Positions 46,115-55,330 of a stretch of 64,000 nucleotides of DNA are shown piece by piece. The notes beneath the pieces are model-generated. The model did not search any database, was not told the origin of the DNA, and saw only the letters and a program-made list of their open reading frames with translations. Both the position numbers and the translations under genes were made by a program. Source of the stretch: CAVUXJ01 sp963814975. GTDB lineage: Bacteria; Acidobacteriota; Vicinamibacteria; Vicinamibacterales; CAVVIG01. Numbering within the stretch: the stretch's first letter is position 1; every line of letters begins with the position of its first letter. Location: the NCBI GenBank assembly GCA_963814975.1, contig CAWFFB010000037.1:1-64000 (forward strand), written 5' to 3'.

Positions 46115-47269
46115 ATGATGCGCGCCGTGGCGGCTCCTCACGTTCTGAACATCGCCGATCTGCGGCGTCTCGCCAAACGCCGGCTGCCCCGCGTGGTGTT
46201 CGATTACATCGACGGCGGGGCGGATGCCGAAGTCACTCTGCGTGGGAACGCTCTCGCGTTCGAGACGCTGACCTTCCGTCCGCGCTGCGCCGTGGTCACC
46301 CCTATCCCGAGCGGGCAGACGACGGTCGTCGGCACGACGCTCGATCTGCCCTTCCTTCTGGCGCCCGTCGGCAGCAGCCGGATGTTTTATCCACGCGGCG
46401 AGGCGGTGGCCGCTCGTGCGGCGGGTGCCGCGGGCACTGCCTACATCCTCTCGACGTTCTCGGGAACTCCCATGGAGGAGGTCCGAGCCGCCTCGAGGGG
46501 GCCAGTCTGGTACCAGGTCTATCTTGTGGGCGGCCGCGACGTGGCGACCGCGATGATCGATCGCGTGAAGACGGCAGGCTTCGGGGCGCTTGTCGTCACG
46601 ATCGATACACCGGTGGCCGGCATGCGCGAACGCGACCTGCGCAACGGCACAAAGGAGCTGCTGCATGGCGGGTTGTCGATGCTCCCCTATCTGCCGCAAA
46701 TGCTCGCCAGGCCGCGCTGGTTCGCCGCCTTTCTCGCCGATGGCGGACTGATGAAGTTTCCCAACGTCATGCTGCCGGAAGGGCCGATGCCGTACGCGGA
46801 GGTGGGTGCAGCGCTCGAGCAATCAGCCGTGTGCTGGGACGACCTGCGCTGGATCCGCGAGCTGTGGAAGGGACCGTTGATCGTCAAGGGCGTGCAGACG
46901 GCCGATGACGCACGTCGTGCCGCCGACAAGGGCGCCGACGCCATCGTCGTTTCGAACCACGGAGGCCGGCAGCTCGACGGCGTCGCTCCCAGCGTGCGTG
47001 TGCTCCCCGAAGTCGTGGCCGCGATCAACGGTCAGATCGAGATCCTCGTGGACGGAGGGATTCGACGTGGCAGCGATGTCGTCAAGGCGCTGTGCCTGGG
47101 CGCCCGGGCCGTCCTGGTCGGACGCGCGTACGCGTATGGGCTCGGGGCGTCAGGAGAAGCCGGCGTCGCGCGCGCCATCGAGATTCTTCGCACCGACCTG
47201 ATCCGCACCCTCAAGCTCTTGGGTTGTCCCTCGGTCGCCTCGCTCGATCGGTCGTATATCGACGGGTAG
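46115..47269 (+). CDS. FMN-dependent alpha-hydroxy-acid oxidase/dehydrogenase
   Basis: 384 residues of the L-lactate dehydrogenase/glycolate oxidase family. Motifs: VVFDYIDGGADAEVTLRGN, PFLLAPVGSSRMFYPRGE, YQVYLVGGRDVATAMI, LIVKGVQTADDARRAADKGA, the catalytic SNHGGRQLDG and ILVDGGIRRGSDVVKAL, GARAVLVGRAYAYGLGASGE. Oxidises a 2-hydroxy acid with FMN. It follows the SMP-30-like gene in the same direction; a lactone hydrolase next to a hydroxyacid oxidase suggests a short sugar-acid pathway, which is inference. Confidence 0.92.
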   Translation: MMRAVAAPHVLNIADLRRLAKRRLPRVVFDYIDGGADAEVTLRGNALAFETLTFRPRCAVVTPIPSGQTTVVGTTLDLPFLLAPVGSSRMFYPRGEAVAARAAGAAGTAYILSTFSGTPMEEVRAASRGPVWYQVYLVGGRDVATAMIDRVKTAGFGALVVTIDTPVAGMRERDLRNGTKELLHGGLSMLPYLPQMLARPRWFAAFLADGGLMKFPNVMLPEGPMPYAEVGAALEQSAVCWDDLRWIRELWKGPLIVKGVQTADDARRAADKGADAIVVSNHGGRQLDGVAPSVRVLPEVVAAINGQIEILVDGGIRRGSDVVKALCLGARAVLVGRAYAYGLGASGEAGVARAIEILRTDLIRTLKLLGCPSVASLDRSYIDG

Positions 47270-47300
47270 GCTCGGCAGCCGCGTTCACGTGCCTCGCAGG

Positions 47301-47351
47301 GTCCGGCTTCAGCCGGGCCGCGCGGTAAGTAGTGTCCGACTTCAGCCGGAC
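47301..47351. repeat. Pair of short palindromic repeats
   Basis: Two near-identical palindromic units, GTCCGGCTTCAGCCGGG (47301-47317) and GTCCGACTTCAGCCGGAC (47334-47351), lie between the convergent dehydrogenase and phosphotransferase genes. Each can form a short stem; the second is a 5-bp perfect arm set. Placement between convergent genes fits a bidirectional terminator or a genome-wide REP-like element. Confidence 0.5.
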
Positions 47352-47377
47352 GGTGCGGATCCTCCCGACGACGAACA

Positions 47378-48400
47378 TCACCTGCCCTCGGCCACCGCGC
47401 CAGGGTGGCGTTTCAGCGCGGCATGCCATGTCTCCGCGACCGCGGCGAGCCGGACCGGGGCAGCCACGATGAGCCCACGCGCGGTCGTCCGGACGAGTGC
47501 TTTCGCCGCCTCACTCGTGACGTACTCCACGGGGGACTTGCCGTCCACTCGCGCGAGCAGTAGTGCCGGCAGCAGGCTGGCAGTGCGGCGTTCGATGCCC
47601 GCAGATGGTTCCCAGCTCACTGCCGAGAGATAGGTGTCGGTGAACGCAGCGAAGCAATCGAGATAAGCGCACGCCGACGCGGGCCGCGCCAGACACTTCA
47701 GGAGGAGCTGGTTCAGACAAAACGCGGCGTCGAACGCCGGGTCGCCGAACCACGCGCATTCGGCGTCCAGAAACACCGGGCCGTCCGGCCCGATCAGTAT
47801 GTTCTTCGGGCTCACGTCGCCGTGAACGAGCGCGATCCGCGCCGCGGCGGTCCGATCGGAAAGCGCGTGCAGCTGCACCGCGATGTCGGGATGCCGTTGC
47901 GCTGTCGCGAGCAGATACGGCTCGAGGCGGATCGCGAAAAAGATCTCGGTGGTCTGGAACGCCGCCGCGACCTCGGCGTCCGCCGCGCTGGCTCCATGCA
48001 ACCGTGCCAGGAGCATCGCGACGGCGGCTGCAGTCCCGGCATCGGCCGAGCCTTGCAACAGCAGCTGTTTCCAGTTCGGGTATGTGGCCGGCTCGAGGAA
48101 CTCCATGGCGAACATCCCGAAGGCGGCGTCGTAGACCAACGGCGCCGGCACGGCGCCCGGGGCATGGCGCGAGGCATAGCAGATCCACGCCCACTCGTAC
48201 GCGTTCCGCGCCGTCGGCACCTGCCAGAGTGCGGCGACCTTGAGCGTGCCGAGCGCTCGTTTCACGCACAGGGAGCGCGTGGGCACATCGACGCGCCAGA
48301 TGTCGGACGCCACGCCGCCCTGGAGCGGCGTCCACGCGATGGCGTCACCGCGCGCCGCGAGCCCGTGCCGATAGAGAAATTCGTTCAGCTCGTCGTTCAC
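47378..48400 (-). CDS. Aminoglycoside phosphotransferase/choline kinase-like protein
   Basis: 340 residues. Kinase-like fold with VKRALG (Lys), the catalytic loop ALVHGDVSPKNILIGPDGPV and the metal-binding FLDAECAWFGDPAFDAAF. Members phosphorylate small molecules (aminoglycosides, choline, homoserine, sugars), and resistance cannot be inferred from the fold alone. Divergent from the enolase-like gene across a 146-base gap; no pathway link is evident. Confidence 0.9.
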   Translation of the reverse strand: MNDELNEFLYRHGLAARGDAIAWTPLQGGVASDIWRVDVPTRSLCVKRALGTLKVAALWQVPTARNAYEWAWICYASRHAPGAVPAPLVYDAAFGMFAMEFLEPATYPNWKQLLLQGSADAGTAAAVAMLLARLHGASAADAEVAAAFQTTEIFFAIRLEPYLLATAQRHPDIAVQLHALSDRTAAARIALVHGDVSPKNILIGPDGPVFLDAECAWFGDPAFDAAFCLNQLLLKCLARPASACAYLDCFAAFTDTYLSAVSWEPSAGIERRTASLLPALLLARVDGKSPVEYVTSEAAKALVRTTARGLIVAAPVRLAAVAETWHAALKRHPGAVAEGR

Positions 48401-48546
48401 AGCGGGAAGAGGCCCCCACTCGACGTCTTGGTCCGCGAAGGCGCTGGTTTTGGCAGCCGAAACGGGGGACGGCCCTTTTCGGACGGCAAAGAGCCCCTTC
48501 CCGGGATTAGGTGCGATCGCGCCCCGTTCAAGCCCATCATAGATGC

Positions 48547-49863
48547 ATGAGTCCGCTGACAGCGACCGGAGCGCGGATTGCCGCCGTCTGGGCCCGCGAG
48601 ATCCTGGACTCGCGCGGGCGCCCCACGGTCGAAGCGGAGGTCACGCTCGAGGATGGATCGTTCGGACGAGCGAGTGTGCCGTCGGGGGCATCGACCGGCC
48701 GCCACGAAGCGCGTGAGCTTCGCGACGGCGATTCGGATCACTACGAGGGCCGGGGGGTTCGCCGGGCGGTCGTCAATGTTCGCCGCGAAATCGCCGTCGC
48801 CCTGGTGGGACGGTCGGCTCTCGATCAGCCCGCGGCCGACGAGACGATGCTCGCGCTCGACCCGGACGAGCACCTTGGCCGGCTCGGAGCGAACGCGGTG
48901 CTCGCGACCTCGCTGGCCGTCGCGCGGGCCGCTGCCGCGTATCTCCGGCAGCCGCTGTATCGCTACCTCGGCACTCTGGCCGGCGTGACTGCCGAGGCGA
49001 CGCTGCCGATGCCGATGACGAACATTCTGAGCGGCGGCGCGCACGCGGGCCGCGCCATGGACTTTCAGGACTTCCTGGCCGTGCCCGTGGGCGCTCGGAG
49101 CTACGCGCAGGCGCTCGAATGGATCGCTCGTGTTCGCGACGCGGCGGCGAAACTGATGGCGGCGCAGGACCTGTCGGTCCTGCTTGCGGACGAAGGCGGT
49201 CTCGCCCCGGGGTACCCGGATGCCGAGCAGGCGCTGCAGCTCATGACGGCAAGCATCGAAGCGGCGCGGCTCGAGCCGCAGCGTGACGTCGCGCTTGCCA
49301 TCGACGTGGCCTCGAGCCAGCTCTATTCCGCGGAAGCGCAGGTGTACGAGCTGCGCAGGCTCGGCCGGCGGCTCAGCGGCGAGGCCATGGCCGCTTACAT
49401 CGCATCTCTCTGCCGAAAGCACCCGGTCATATCGGTTGAAGACCCGCTGGAGCAGGACGATTGGGAACACTGGCGGCGCTTCACCACGATGGTCGCGGAC
49501 CAGGGACTCCAGATACTCGGCGACGATCTCTTCGTGACGAATGCGACGCGCATCGCGATGGGGATCGAGCGGCGCGTGGCCAACGCCGTGCTGATCAAGC
49601 TCAATCAGAACGGCACGCTCAGCGGAACGCTCGAGGCGATGAGCGTCGCGCGTAAGGCCGGCTACGCAACGGTCGTGTCCGCCCGGTCGGGCGAGACAGA
49701 GGACTCGTTCATCGCGGACTTCGCGGTGGCGACCGGCGCCGGGCAAATCAAGATCGGATCCGTGCGCAACGCCGAGCGCCAGGCGAAGTACAACCAACTG
49801 CTCCGAATCGAAGAAGACACCGCGGTTGGATTCGCATCCCGCGGAATAGCCGGCTTCACATAG
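48547..49863 (+). CDS. Enolase paralogue (phosphopyruvate hydratase-like)
   Basis: 438 residues with the full enolase pattern: REILDSRGRPTVEAEVTLED, GASTGRHEARELRDGD, NILSGGAHAGRAMDFQDFLA, LLADEGGLAPGYPDAEQAL, VALAIDVASSQL, SVEDPLEQDDWEHWRR, LGDDLFVTNATRI, VLIKLNQNGTLSGTLEAM, SARSGETEDSFIADFAVA and KYNQLLRIEEDT. Metal ligands and catalytic Lys are present, but two usual active-site residues differ: the canonical SHRSGE is SARSGE, and the QEF glutamate is Asp (FQDF). The 2-phosphoglycerate reaction is expected from the family but may be altered. No glycolytic neighbours. Confidence 0.88.
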   Translation: MSPLTATGARIAAVWAREILDSRGRPTVEAEVTLEDGSFGRASVPSGASTGRHEARELRDGDSDHYEGRGVRRAVVNVRREIAVALVGRSALDQPAADETMLALDPDEHLGRLGANAVLATSLAVARAAAAYLRQPLYRYLGTLAGVTAEATLPMPMTNILSGGAHAGRAMDFQDFLAVPVGARSYAQALEWIARVRDAAAKLMAAQDLSVLLADEGGLAPGYPDAEQALQLMTASIEAARLEPQRDVALAIDVASSQLYSAEAQVYELRRLGRRLSGEAMAAYIASLCRKHPVISVEDPLEQDDWEHWRRFTTMVADQGLQILGDDLFVTNATRIAMGIERRVANAVLIKLNQNGTLSGTLEAMSVARKAGYATVVSARSGETEDSFIADFAVATGAGQIKIGSVRNAERQAKYNQLLRIEEDTAVGFASRGIAGFT

Positions 49864-49893
49864 GTTCCCGACGTGAAGGCGGCCGCCACGCGT

Positions 49894-50094
49894 TCAGGCC
49901 TCGGCCGGCCGCTTTTTCGCCGGTACGTCTGCTACAGCGCACACAGAAACCTGAAGCGCGTCGGCCTCGGCGCGGATCCTCTCGACCAGCGCGCGATACT
50001 TCCGCTCATCCGCCTGGGCCTCCTCCAGCTGGTCGCACAGTTTTTTCATCGTGTCCAGCCGCGCGCACAAATCCAGTGTATCGAGCTCGTTCAT
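49894..50094 (-). CDS. Small coiled-coil protein
   Basis: 66 residues: MNELDTLDLCARLDTMKKLC, DQLEEAQADERKYRALVERI and RAEADALQVSVC, then a Lys/Pro/Ala tail. Highly helical with heptad-like Leu spacing. Convergent with the enolase-like gene and only 30 bases from its stop. Probably a genuine small protein judging by composition; function unknown. Confidence 0.55.
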   Translation of the reverse strand: MNELDTLDLCARLDTMKKLCDQLEEAQADERKYRALVERIRAEADALQVSVCAVADVPAKKRPAEA

Positions 50095-50397
50095 GAGTCC
50101 ATCATCGTGTTTTTTACTGACAAGTCAATCGGCTGCAATCGCCGAGGCCGAGGTTCCGATCCGAACCCCGTCAGTTGAAGATAATGCTGATAGTCCCGCC
50201 TGCGCCAACCCAGCGAAAAATACGTGGATTTTCGCGAGCCTTTCAAGTCGCCGTTGACGAGTCCCTGGCTCTGCATTTCCCTGACGTGTGCGGTATTACG
50301 GGAATCGAACGCAGCGGAGATCAATCCGATGGCAGCGTGGTGCTCGAATGGCTGATGACCATGAACATCGATGCGCGGTGAGGTCTGGCCGCGAGCG
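50095..50397. other. Gene-free stretch
   Basis: About 300 bases between the small coiled-coil gene and the MetX-like gene. Short open frames exist on both strands but none has a domain, a good ribosome binding site or protein-like composition. The promoter of the coiled-coil gene should lie at its left end. Confidence 0.4.
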
Positions 50398-51549
50398 TCA
50401 CGAGGCGAGCAATGCCTTGATCTCAGCCTCGATCAGCCGCTCGTCCACGGGATTGAGGCCGGCACCAGCCAGGTGGCCCCAGAGGGATGGAATAGTCCGG
50501 AAGCGCGCGCCTGGAATGTGCGCGGCTTCGGCCTCGATGTCCTCGGGCGGGAAATAGAGGTCGGTCTGTGCGGCCATCACCGTGGCCTTCGCCTTGATCG
50601 CGCCAAGCGCGCGCTCGAGGCTCCCGCCTGCTCCAGGCGTCGTGCTCACGTCGTTGAGCTGCCACGTCTGAAGCATCGACAGGAGATTGTTCGCGTCCCG
50701 GTGCTGGTAACGCTGCTCCCAAAAGCCTGTCAGAAAATCCGGCAGGGAGCTGAATCCCATCGGCCGGTAGAGCTCCTGCTTATAGAATGGCTGCGACAAT
50801 CCCCAACCCGCGTACACACGCGCGAATGCGCGCTTTCCACGGACCGGCTGAGCCTCGTAATTGCCCTGCATCCAGTCGCTGTCCGCCGTCAGCGCTGCCC
50901 TCAGCCCTTCGAGGAATACGGCGTTATGTGGTGTGGTTTTCGCGGTGCCGCAGAATGGGGCGATGCGGTCGACAATGTCGGGATGGCTCACCGCCCATTG
51001 AAGTGTCTGTTGTGCGCCCATTGAATACCCGACTACCAGCGCTACTCGCCGGATGCCGAATCCTTCGGTCACCAACCGATACTGCGCAGCTACATCGTCC
51101 TGAATGGTGACGATTGGAAAGCGGCTGCGATCCTGCGGGGGCGGGGTGTTGCTTGGCGACGAGGACAGGCCATTGCCGAGCTGATCGAGCACGATGATGA
51201 AATATCGGTCTGGATCCAGCGCTCGGCCCGGTCCAATCATCCATTCGATGTCCCCGTGCTGCGCGGCAATCGGCGTGGGGTAGAGAATCGCGTTGCGCTT
51301 GTCGGCATCGAGTTGGCCGTGGGTCTTGTACGCGAGCTTCGCACTGCGAAGGATCGTCCCGGACTGCAACCTGAAGTCTCCGAGTGCGAACACTCCTTCA
51401 CCTGTCTGCGCCGGTACCTGCGCGCCGGGGATGGCCGCGTGGGATACGGCCAATACGCCAACGCCGGCGGCACTGACGGCGTGAAGAAAGTCGCGCCGCC
51501 CGAGCCTGGAATCCGATCGCAATTCCTCCTCCGTCCACGATTCGCTCAT
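50398..51549 (-). CDS. MetX-like alpha/beta hydrolase with Tat-type signal
   Basis: 383 residues of the homoserine O-acetyltransferase (MetX) alpha/beta-hydrolase group. N-terminal LGRRDFLHAVSAAGVGVLAV is a Tat-like signal, unusual for MetX enzymes, which are cytoplasmic. Core motifs: FIIVLDQLGNGLSSSPSNTP, ALVVGYSMGAQQTLQWAVSH (nucleophile Ser in GYSMGA), AAQTDLYFPPEDIEAEAAHI (Asp) and PSLWGHLAGAGLNP (His). Export makes methionine synthesis unlikely; a periplasmic acyltransferase or esterase is more probable. Single gene. Confidence 0.88.
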   Translation of the reverse strand: MSESWTEEELRSDSRLGRRDFLHAVSAAGVGVLAVSHAAIPGAQVPAQTGEGVFALGDFRLQSGTILRSAKLAYKTHGQLDADKRNAILYPTPIAAQHGDIEWMIGPGRALDPDRYFIIVLDQLGNGLSSSPSNTPPPQDRSRFPIVTIQDDVAAQYRLVTEGFGIRRVALVVGYSMGAQQTLQWAVSHPDIVDRIAPFCGTAKTTPHNAVFLEGLRAALTADSDWMQGNYEAQPVRGKRAFARVYAGWGLSQPFYKQELYRPMGFSSLPDFLTGFWEQRYQHRDANNLLSMLQTWQLNDVSTTPGAGGSLERALGAIKAKATVMAAQTDLYFPPEDIEAEAAHIPGARFRTIPSLWGHLAGAGLNPVDERLIEAEIKALLAS

Positions 51550-51835
51550 CGCGACTCATTCTAGCAGCCCATCGTTGTGCACCCGCTCGTCGGTAACCGC
51601 TTCCGGCGATCGGCGGGCAAGAGGCACTCCTTCGCCACGGCTCCCAGGAGGCGACCGAAGGAGCTCCCCCGCCCTCCGGTCGATCGCCGCACAAGCCGGG
51701 CGAGATTGGGGGGGGCGAGGGGCAGACGAACCGGGACTCTTCGAGCCAATCCGGGGCTCGCTCTCGATCTCGACGTGAAATCTGGGGCTTTCCGCTCGAC
51801 CCACGATGACGAGCGATTCGCATGCGATCGCGTCT

Positions 51836-54385
51836 TCAAGTCATGAAGATCCTCCGGTAGCCGCCGGCGATCAGCGCCGAGACGTCCGCGAGAACACGCG
51901 GCAAGCGCAGGCCGCCAGGGTACGCGAGATAGCGAGGCTCCCACACCGGATTGAACTTCTCCTTGTAGGCTCGCAGGCCCTGAAAGTTGTACACCGCCTC
52001 CCCGTGCTCGTAGAGAAACGAGGCAAGGCGGTTCCACAGCGGCGCAACCGGCGAGGTCTCGAAGCCGGACAGCGGCGCCATGCCCAACGAGAACCACTGA
52101 TATCCCTGCTCCTTGCCCCAGATCATCACGTGGACGAACAGCGCCTCCATGACGTCCCTCGGCGCACCATGATCGAATCGCATGAGATCGACCGAGAGCT
52201 CGACATGCTGGGGTCCGGGCCAGAGGGTGGCAAAGGCGACGATGCGGCCGGCGCGCTCGATGACGGCGACCGGGAATCGCAAGAGATAATCAGGCTTGAA
52301 AAAACCGAGAGAGAAGCCCTTTTCGGCGCCTGCCCGTACTTTGAGCCAGTCATCGGACACGGTCCGCAATTGGTCGATCACCCCGGCCACCTGTTCGGGC
52401 GGCAGGATTCGAAACGTCGCGCCGTCCTTCTCCAGTCGACGGGTCACCTGGCGAAAATTCCTGGCGTGACTGCCTTCGAGGGTGAACGCTGTCAGATCGA
52501 CTCTTGCTTCCTCACCCAGCTTGACAAACCCGAGCCCGACGTCCACGTAGCGATGGAGATGCTCCCGCGAGATCTCGTAGAAGACCGCCGTGCCACCGAA
52601 GTCGTCGCACCGTTCCAGGAACAGCCGGATCAGCGGCCCGAGCAGCTCCGGCGATCCCACCGGATCGCCCAGGGCCACCCACGTGCGTCCCTGCACGCCG
52701 TACATCACGAACGCGGATCGCCGTTCATCGAACAGCAGCGCCTTGTCCCGAAGATAGACCAGGTACGGCGACGTCGCTGTCTGCCGTGCGATCGCTGCGC
52801 CCGCGTCATCGAGATCTGCATCGGCGGGCTCGGCCGTCTCGTGAGGCGCGTGACCCATCAGCCGGGCCAGGGCCACCAGCAGAAGGACCACCGCGGCGCC
52901 GACGGAGGCTCGCAGCGTACGGGACGCTTCTCCCCGAAGCTCGAACTGCCACCAGAGCTGACGCGAGTACTCCACATGCTTGAAGGCAAACAGCGCCAGC
53001 CAGATCGAGGCGACCATCGCCGCGGCGATGGTCACAATCCATCCGGCCGAAAACCGCGTATCGAACAGCGCGGCGCGCCGATCGAAGGCCGGACGCGCAC
53101 GCCAGAGGACCAGCAGCATCAGGCCGAGGAACGCTGCTTCTTCGTAGTCAACGCCTTTCAGAAGCGAGGCCGCCATCCCGACCACGATGGCGATCACGGT
53201 CAGGAAGTACGCGGCGTCCAGCCGCCGCGCCAGCCCCTGCGACAGCAGCAGCAGGGCCGCCCCGACCAGACTGCCGGCGAAATGCGAGGCTTCGATGACC
53301 CCGAGCGGAATCACGCGATCGAGCAATGCGAGCCGATCGGCAGCGGCGGGTGTCGCACCGGAGAAAAGGAGAACGACCCCGGCCAGGAACGTGAAGAAGG
53401 CGAGCAAGCGCGGAGTGAGCCGCTCCGCCAGCCAACCGAACGTGGCGCCGACCCGCGCCGCCTGCGATCGTCGCTGGCGCAGCTCGTCCGTCACCAGAAT
53501 CAGCAGGGCGACGGCCAGCGGGAACAGATAGTACACGGCGCGATAGACGATCAGGGCTGGCAACAATGTCATTGCCGGCACGGACGGCTTGAGCAGGAGC
53601 ACCATCAGCCCCTCGAAGACGCCCATGCCGCCCGGCACATGGCTCACGAGCGCGAGCAACTGTGACGCCAGGAACGCCCCGAGGAGCGGCAGAAACGACA
53701 GTTCGCCCGGCGGCAGCAGGACGTACAGGACCGCGCCGGCCAGCACCCAGTCGAGTACCGAGATGGCGAGTTGCGCGACGGCAATCTCCGGCGAAGGCAG
53801 GAGCAATTCGAAGCGCCGGAACCGGATCGGCGGGAGGTGAAAGAACGCCGCCGCGACATACCCCAGGCTGGCGAGTATCAGCGCCCATCCAACGGGAGCG
53901 ATGAGCGCGGGCGCGGGCAATCCCAGCTCGCCCGGGAGCCGGCTCGCGGCAAGACTCAATCCGCCGAGCATCAGGAGGCCGAGCCAGAAGGTGACGATGT
54001 ACGAGAAGACGATGCGTGTGAGCTCGTCCGCCGTCAGCCCCCACCGCGTGTAGAACCGATACCGGACCGACGCGCCGGACAGCATGCCGAAGCCGAGGTT
54101 GTTCGAGATGGCATAAGCAACGAACGAGGCCACGGCCACGCGACGCCACGGCAGGGTCCTCCCGAGATAGGCGAAGGCCAGGAAGTCGTAGCCGGTCAGC
54201 ACGGCGTAGTTGACGACCATGAGGACCACGGCCGCACCGAGTCGTGGGGGCGGGGTGCTGAAGATGTCGGTCGTCAGCTCGTGCCAGGTGACGGCGTGCA
54301 ACTGCGTTCGCAGGACTTCGAGCGCGGCGAGGAAGAGACCGAGACCGATCAGAGCCGGAAGCGCGCGGCGCAGCCGTTCGGGCAT
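51836..54385 (-). CDS. mprF: Bifunctional lysylphosphatidylglycerol synthetase/flippase MprF
   Basis: 849 residues. The N-terminal half has ~14 membrane helices with the flippase signature (GFGMLSGASVRYRFYTRWGL, LLALVSHVPGGMGVFEGLMV, PALIVYRAVYYLFPLAVALL). The C-terminal ~300 residues form the aminoacyl-PG synthase (GNAT-like) domain: YGVQGRTWVALGDPVGSPEL, FTLEGSHARNFRQVTRRLEK and GLRAYKEKFNPVWEPRYLAY. Transfers lysine (or another amino acid) from tRNA to phosphatidylglycerol and flips it, lowering surface charge. It lies 8 bases after the AcvB/VirJ-like gene. Confidence 0.95.
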   Translation of the reverse strand: MPERLRRALPALIGLGLFLAALEVLRTQLHAVTWHELTTDIFSTPPPRLGAAVVLMVVNYAVLTGYDFLAFAYLGRTLPWRRVAVASFVAYAISNNLGFGMLSGASVRYRFYTRWGLTADELTRIVFSYIVTFWLGLLMLGGLSLAASRLPGELGLPAPALIAPVGWALILASLGYVAAAFFHLPPIRFRRFELLLPSPEIAVAQLAISVLDWVLAGAVLYVLLPPGELSFLPLLGAFLASQLLALVSHVPGGMGVFEGLMVLLLKPSVPAMTLLPALIVYRAVYYLFPLAVALLILVTDELRQRRSQAARVGATFGWLAERLTPRLLAFFTFLAGVVLLFSGATPAAADRLALLDRVIPLGVIEASHFAGSLVGAALLLLSQGLARRLDAAYFLTVIAIVVGMAASLLKGVDYEEAAFLGLMLLVLWRARPAFDRRAALFDTRFSAGWIVTIAAAMVASIWLALFAFKHVEYSRQLWWQFELRGEASRTLRASVGAAVVLLLVALARLMGHAPHETAEPADADLDDAGAAIARQTATSPYLVYLRDKALLFDERRSAFVMYGVQGRTWVALGDPVGSPELLGPLIRLFLERCDDFGGTAVFYEISREHLHRYVDVGLGFVKLGEEARVDLTAFTLEGSHARNFRQVTRRLEKDGATFRILPPEQVAGVIDQLRTVSDDWLKVRAGAEKGFSLGFFKPDYLLRFPVAVIERAGRIVAFATLWPGPQHVELSVDLMRFDHGAPRDVMEALFVHVMIWGKEQGYQWFSLGMAPLSGFETSPVAPLWNRLASFLYEHGEAVYNFQGLRAYKEKFNPVWEPRYLAYPGGLRLPRVLADVSALIAGGYRRIFMT

Positions 54386-54393
54386 GACCGTTC

Positions 54394-55188
54394 TCAGTGC
54401 GGGGCGTTGGTCTTCACCCAGGCGATCGCCTCGAGAAGACGTCGATCGAACTCATCCAGGTTGTCACTGAAGCGATGATCCGAGGCCTTGATGATCCAGA
54501 GGCGCTTGGGATCTTTGGCGCCTCTGAGAATCCGTTCGATGTCTGCGACCGGCACGAATTCATCGCGCGTTGAATGAATGGCCGCCAGCGGAGCCGGCGC
54601 CACCCGATCGACGATCGACGCGACGCTGAACGTCGGCTCGTCCGGCGTCCGGTGCGTCAGGTAGATCATCACGTCCTTCCACCGCCAGCCGAGCTCGCTC
54701 AGATCCGGCAACCCAAGGCCGACCACCCCGGCGATCGCCGCTTTGGTTTGCGGATCGGTTGCGGCGAGAACCGACAGGCCCGCGCCCTCGGAGACGCCGA
54801 TCAGGAGCGGCTTCCGGCCGTTCTGGGTCCTTGCAAACTCTGCCAGGATCTTGTAGTCGCCTGGTTCATCTTCGGTCCGCAGCGTCGAGCGCGCGGCGGT
54901 GAAGCCCGCGAGATAGGCCCGCACATCGAAGCCGATGACGAAGAACCCGCGGCGGCTGAGGAATTCCGCGACGTGAGGCGCGAGATGGATCCAGCCACCA
55001 TCGCCACTCGAGAGGATGACCGGATCGGCTCGTGGCGAACCGTAGATGTAGAGGGTCTGTTCGTGTCCACGAATCACGATCGTCTGCTTCGCTTGCGACC
55101 ACCCCGGCGAAGAATGGCTCAACCAGAGGATGACGATCAGTATCCATGTCGCGATTCGCGTGCGTCGCGGAGGTTTCAGTCGGATCAT
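54394..55188 (-). CDS. AcvB/VirJ-like exported hydrolase
   Basis: 264 residues from the ATG at 55188; signal peptide (IATWILIVILWLSHSSPGWS). Alpha/beta fold: PVILSSGDGGWIHLAPHVAE, GFFVIGFDVRAYLAG, LIGVSEGAGLSVLAATDPQT (nucleophile Ser in GVSEGA), IHSTRDEFVPVADI and ASDHRFSDNLDEFDRRL (His). This is the AcvB/VirJ domain. In Agrobacterium-type lpiA-acvB operons it hydrolyses lysyl-phosphatidylglycerol in the periplasm; the tight linkage to mprF here supports the same pairing. The frame is open upstream but codes nothing recognisable. Confidence 0.88.
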   Translation of the reverse strand: MIRLKPPRRTRIATWILIVILWLSHSSPGWSQAKQTIVIRGHEQTLYIYGSPRADPVILSSGDGGWIHLAPHVAEFLSRRGFFVIGFDVRAYLAGFTAARSTLRTEDEPGDYKILAEFARTQNGRKPLLIGVSEGAGLSVLAATDPQTKAAIAGVVGLGLPDLSELGWRWKDVMIYLTHRTPDEPTFSVASIVDRVAPAPLAAIHSTRDEFVPVADIERILRGAKDPKRLWIIKASDHRFSDNLDEFDRRLLEAIAWVKTNAPH

Positions 55189-55330
55189 GGTCACGTCACT
55201 CGAGGGAGGGCCGCCCTCCCCTTCAGATATACCAAGACTAGGGCCCAAACCCCACATTCCCCGGGCCGGGCGTATAATTTCGTCATAATCCGGCGCAACG
55301 GCCAGTGACTTCCGGCATAAGGGATTGAAC

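Noticed and set aside
47378..48400. Aminoglycoside resistance gene
   Set aside because: Only the general phosphotransferase fold is visible; the family covers many small-molecule kinases, so resistance is not supported.
51806..53665. Plus-strand open frame of 619 codons opposite mprF
   Set aside because: Translation is Arg/Gln/His-rich with no domain; it is the antisense shadow of a clearly conserved membrane protein gene in GC-rich DNA.
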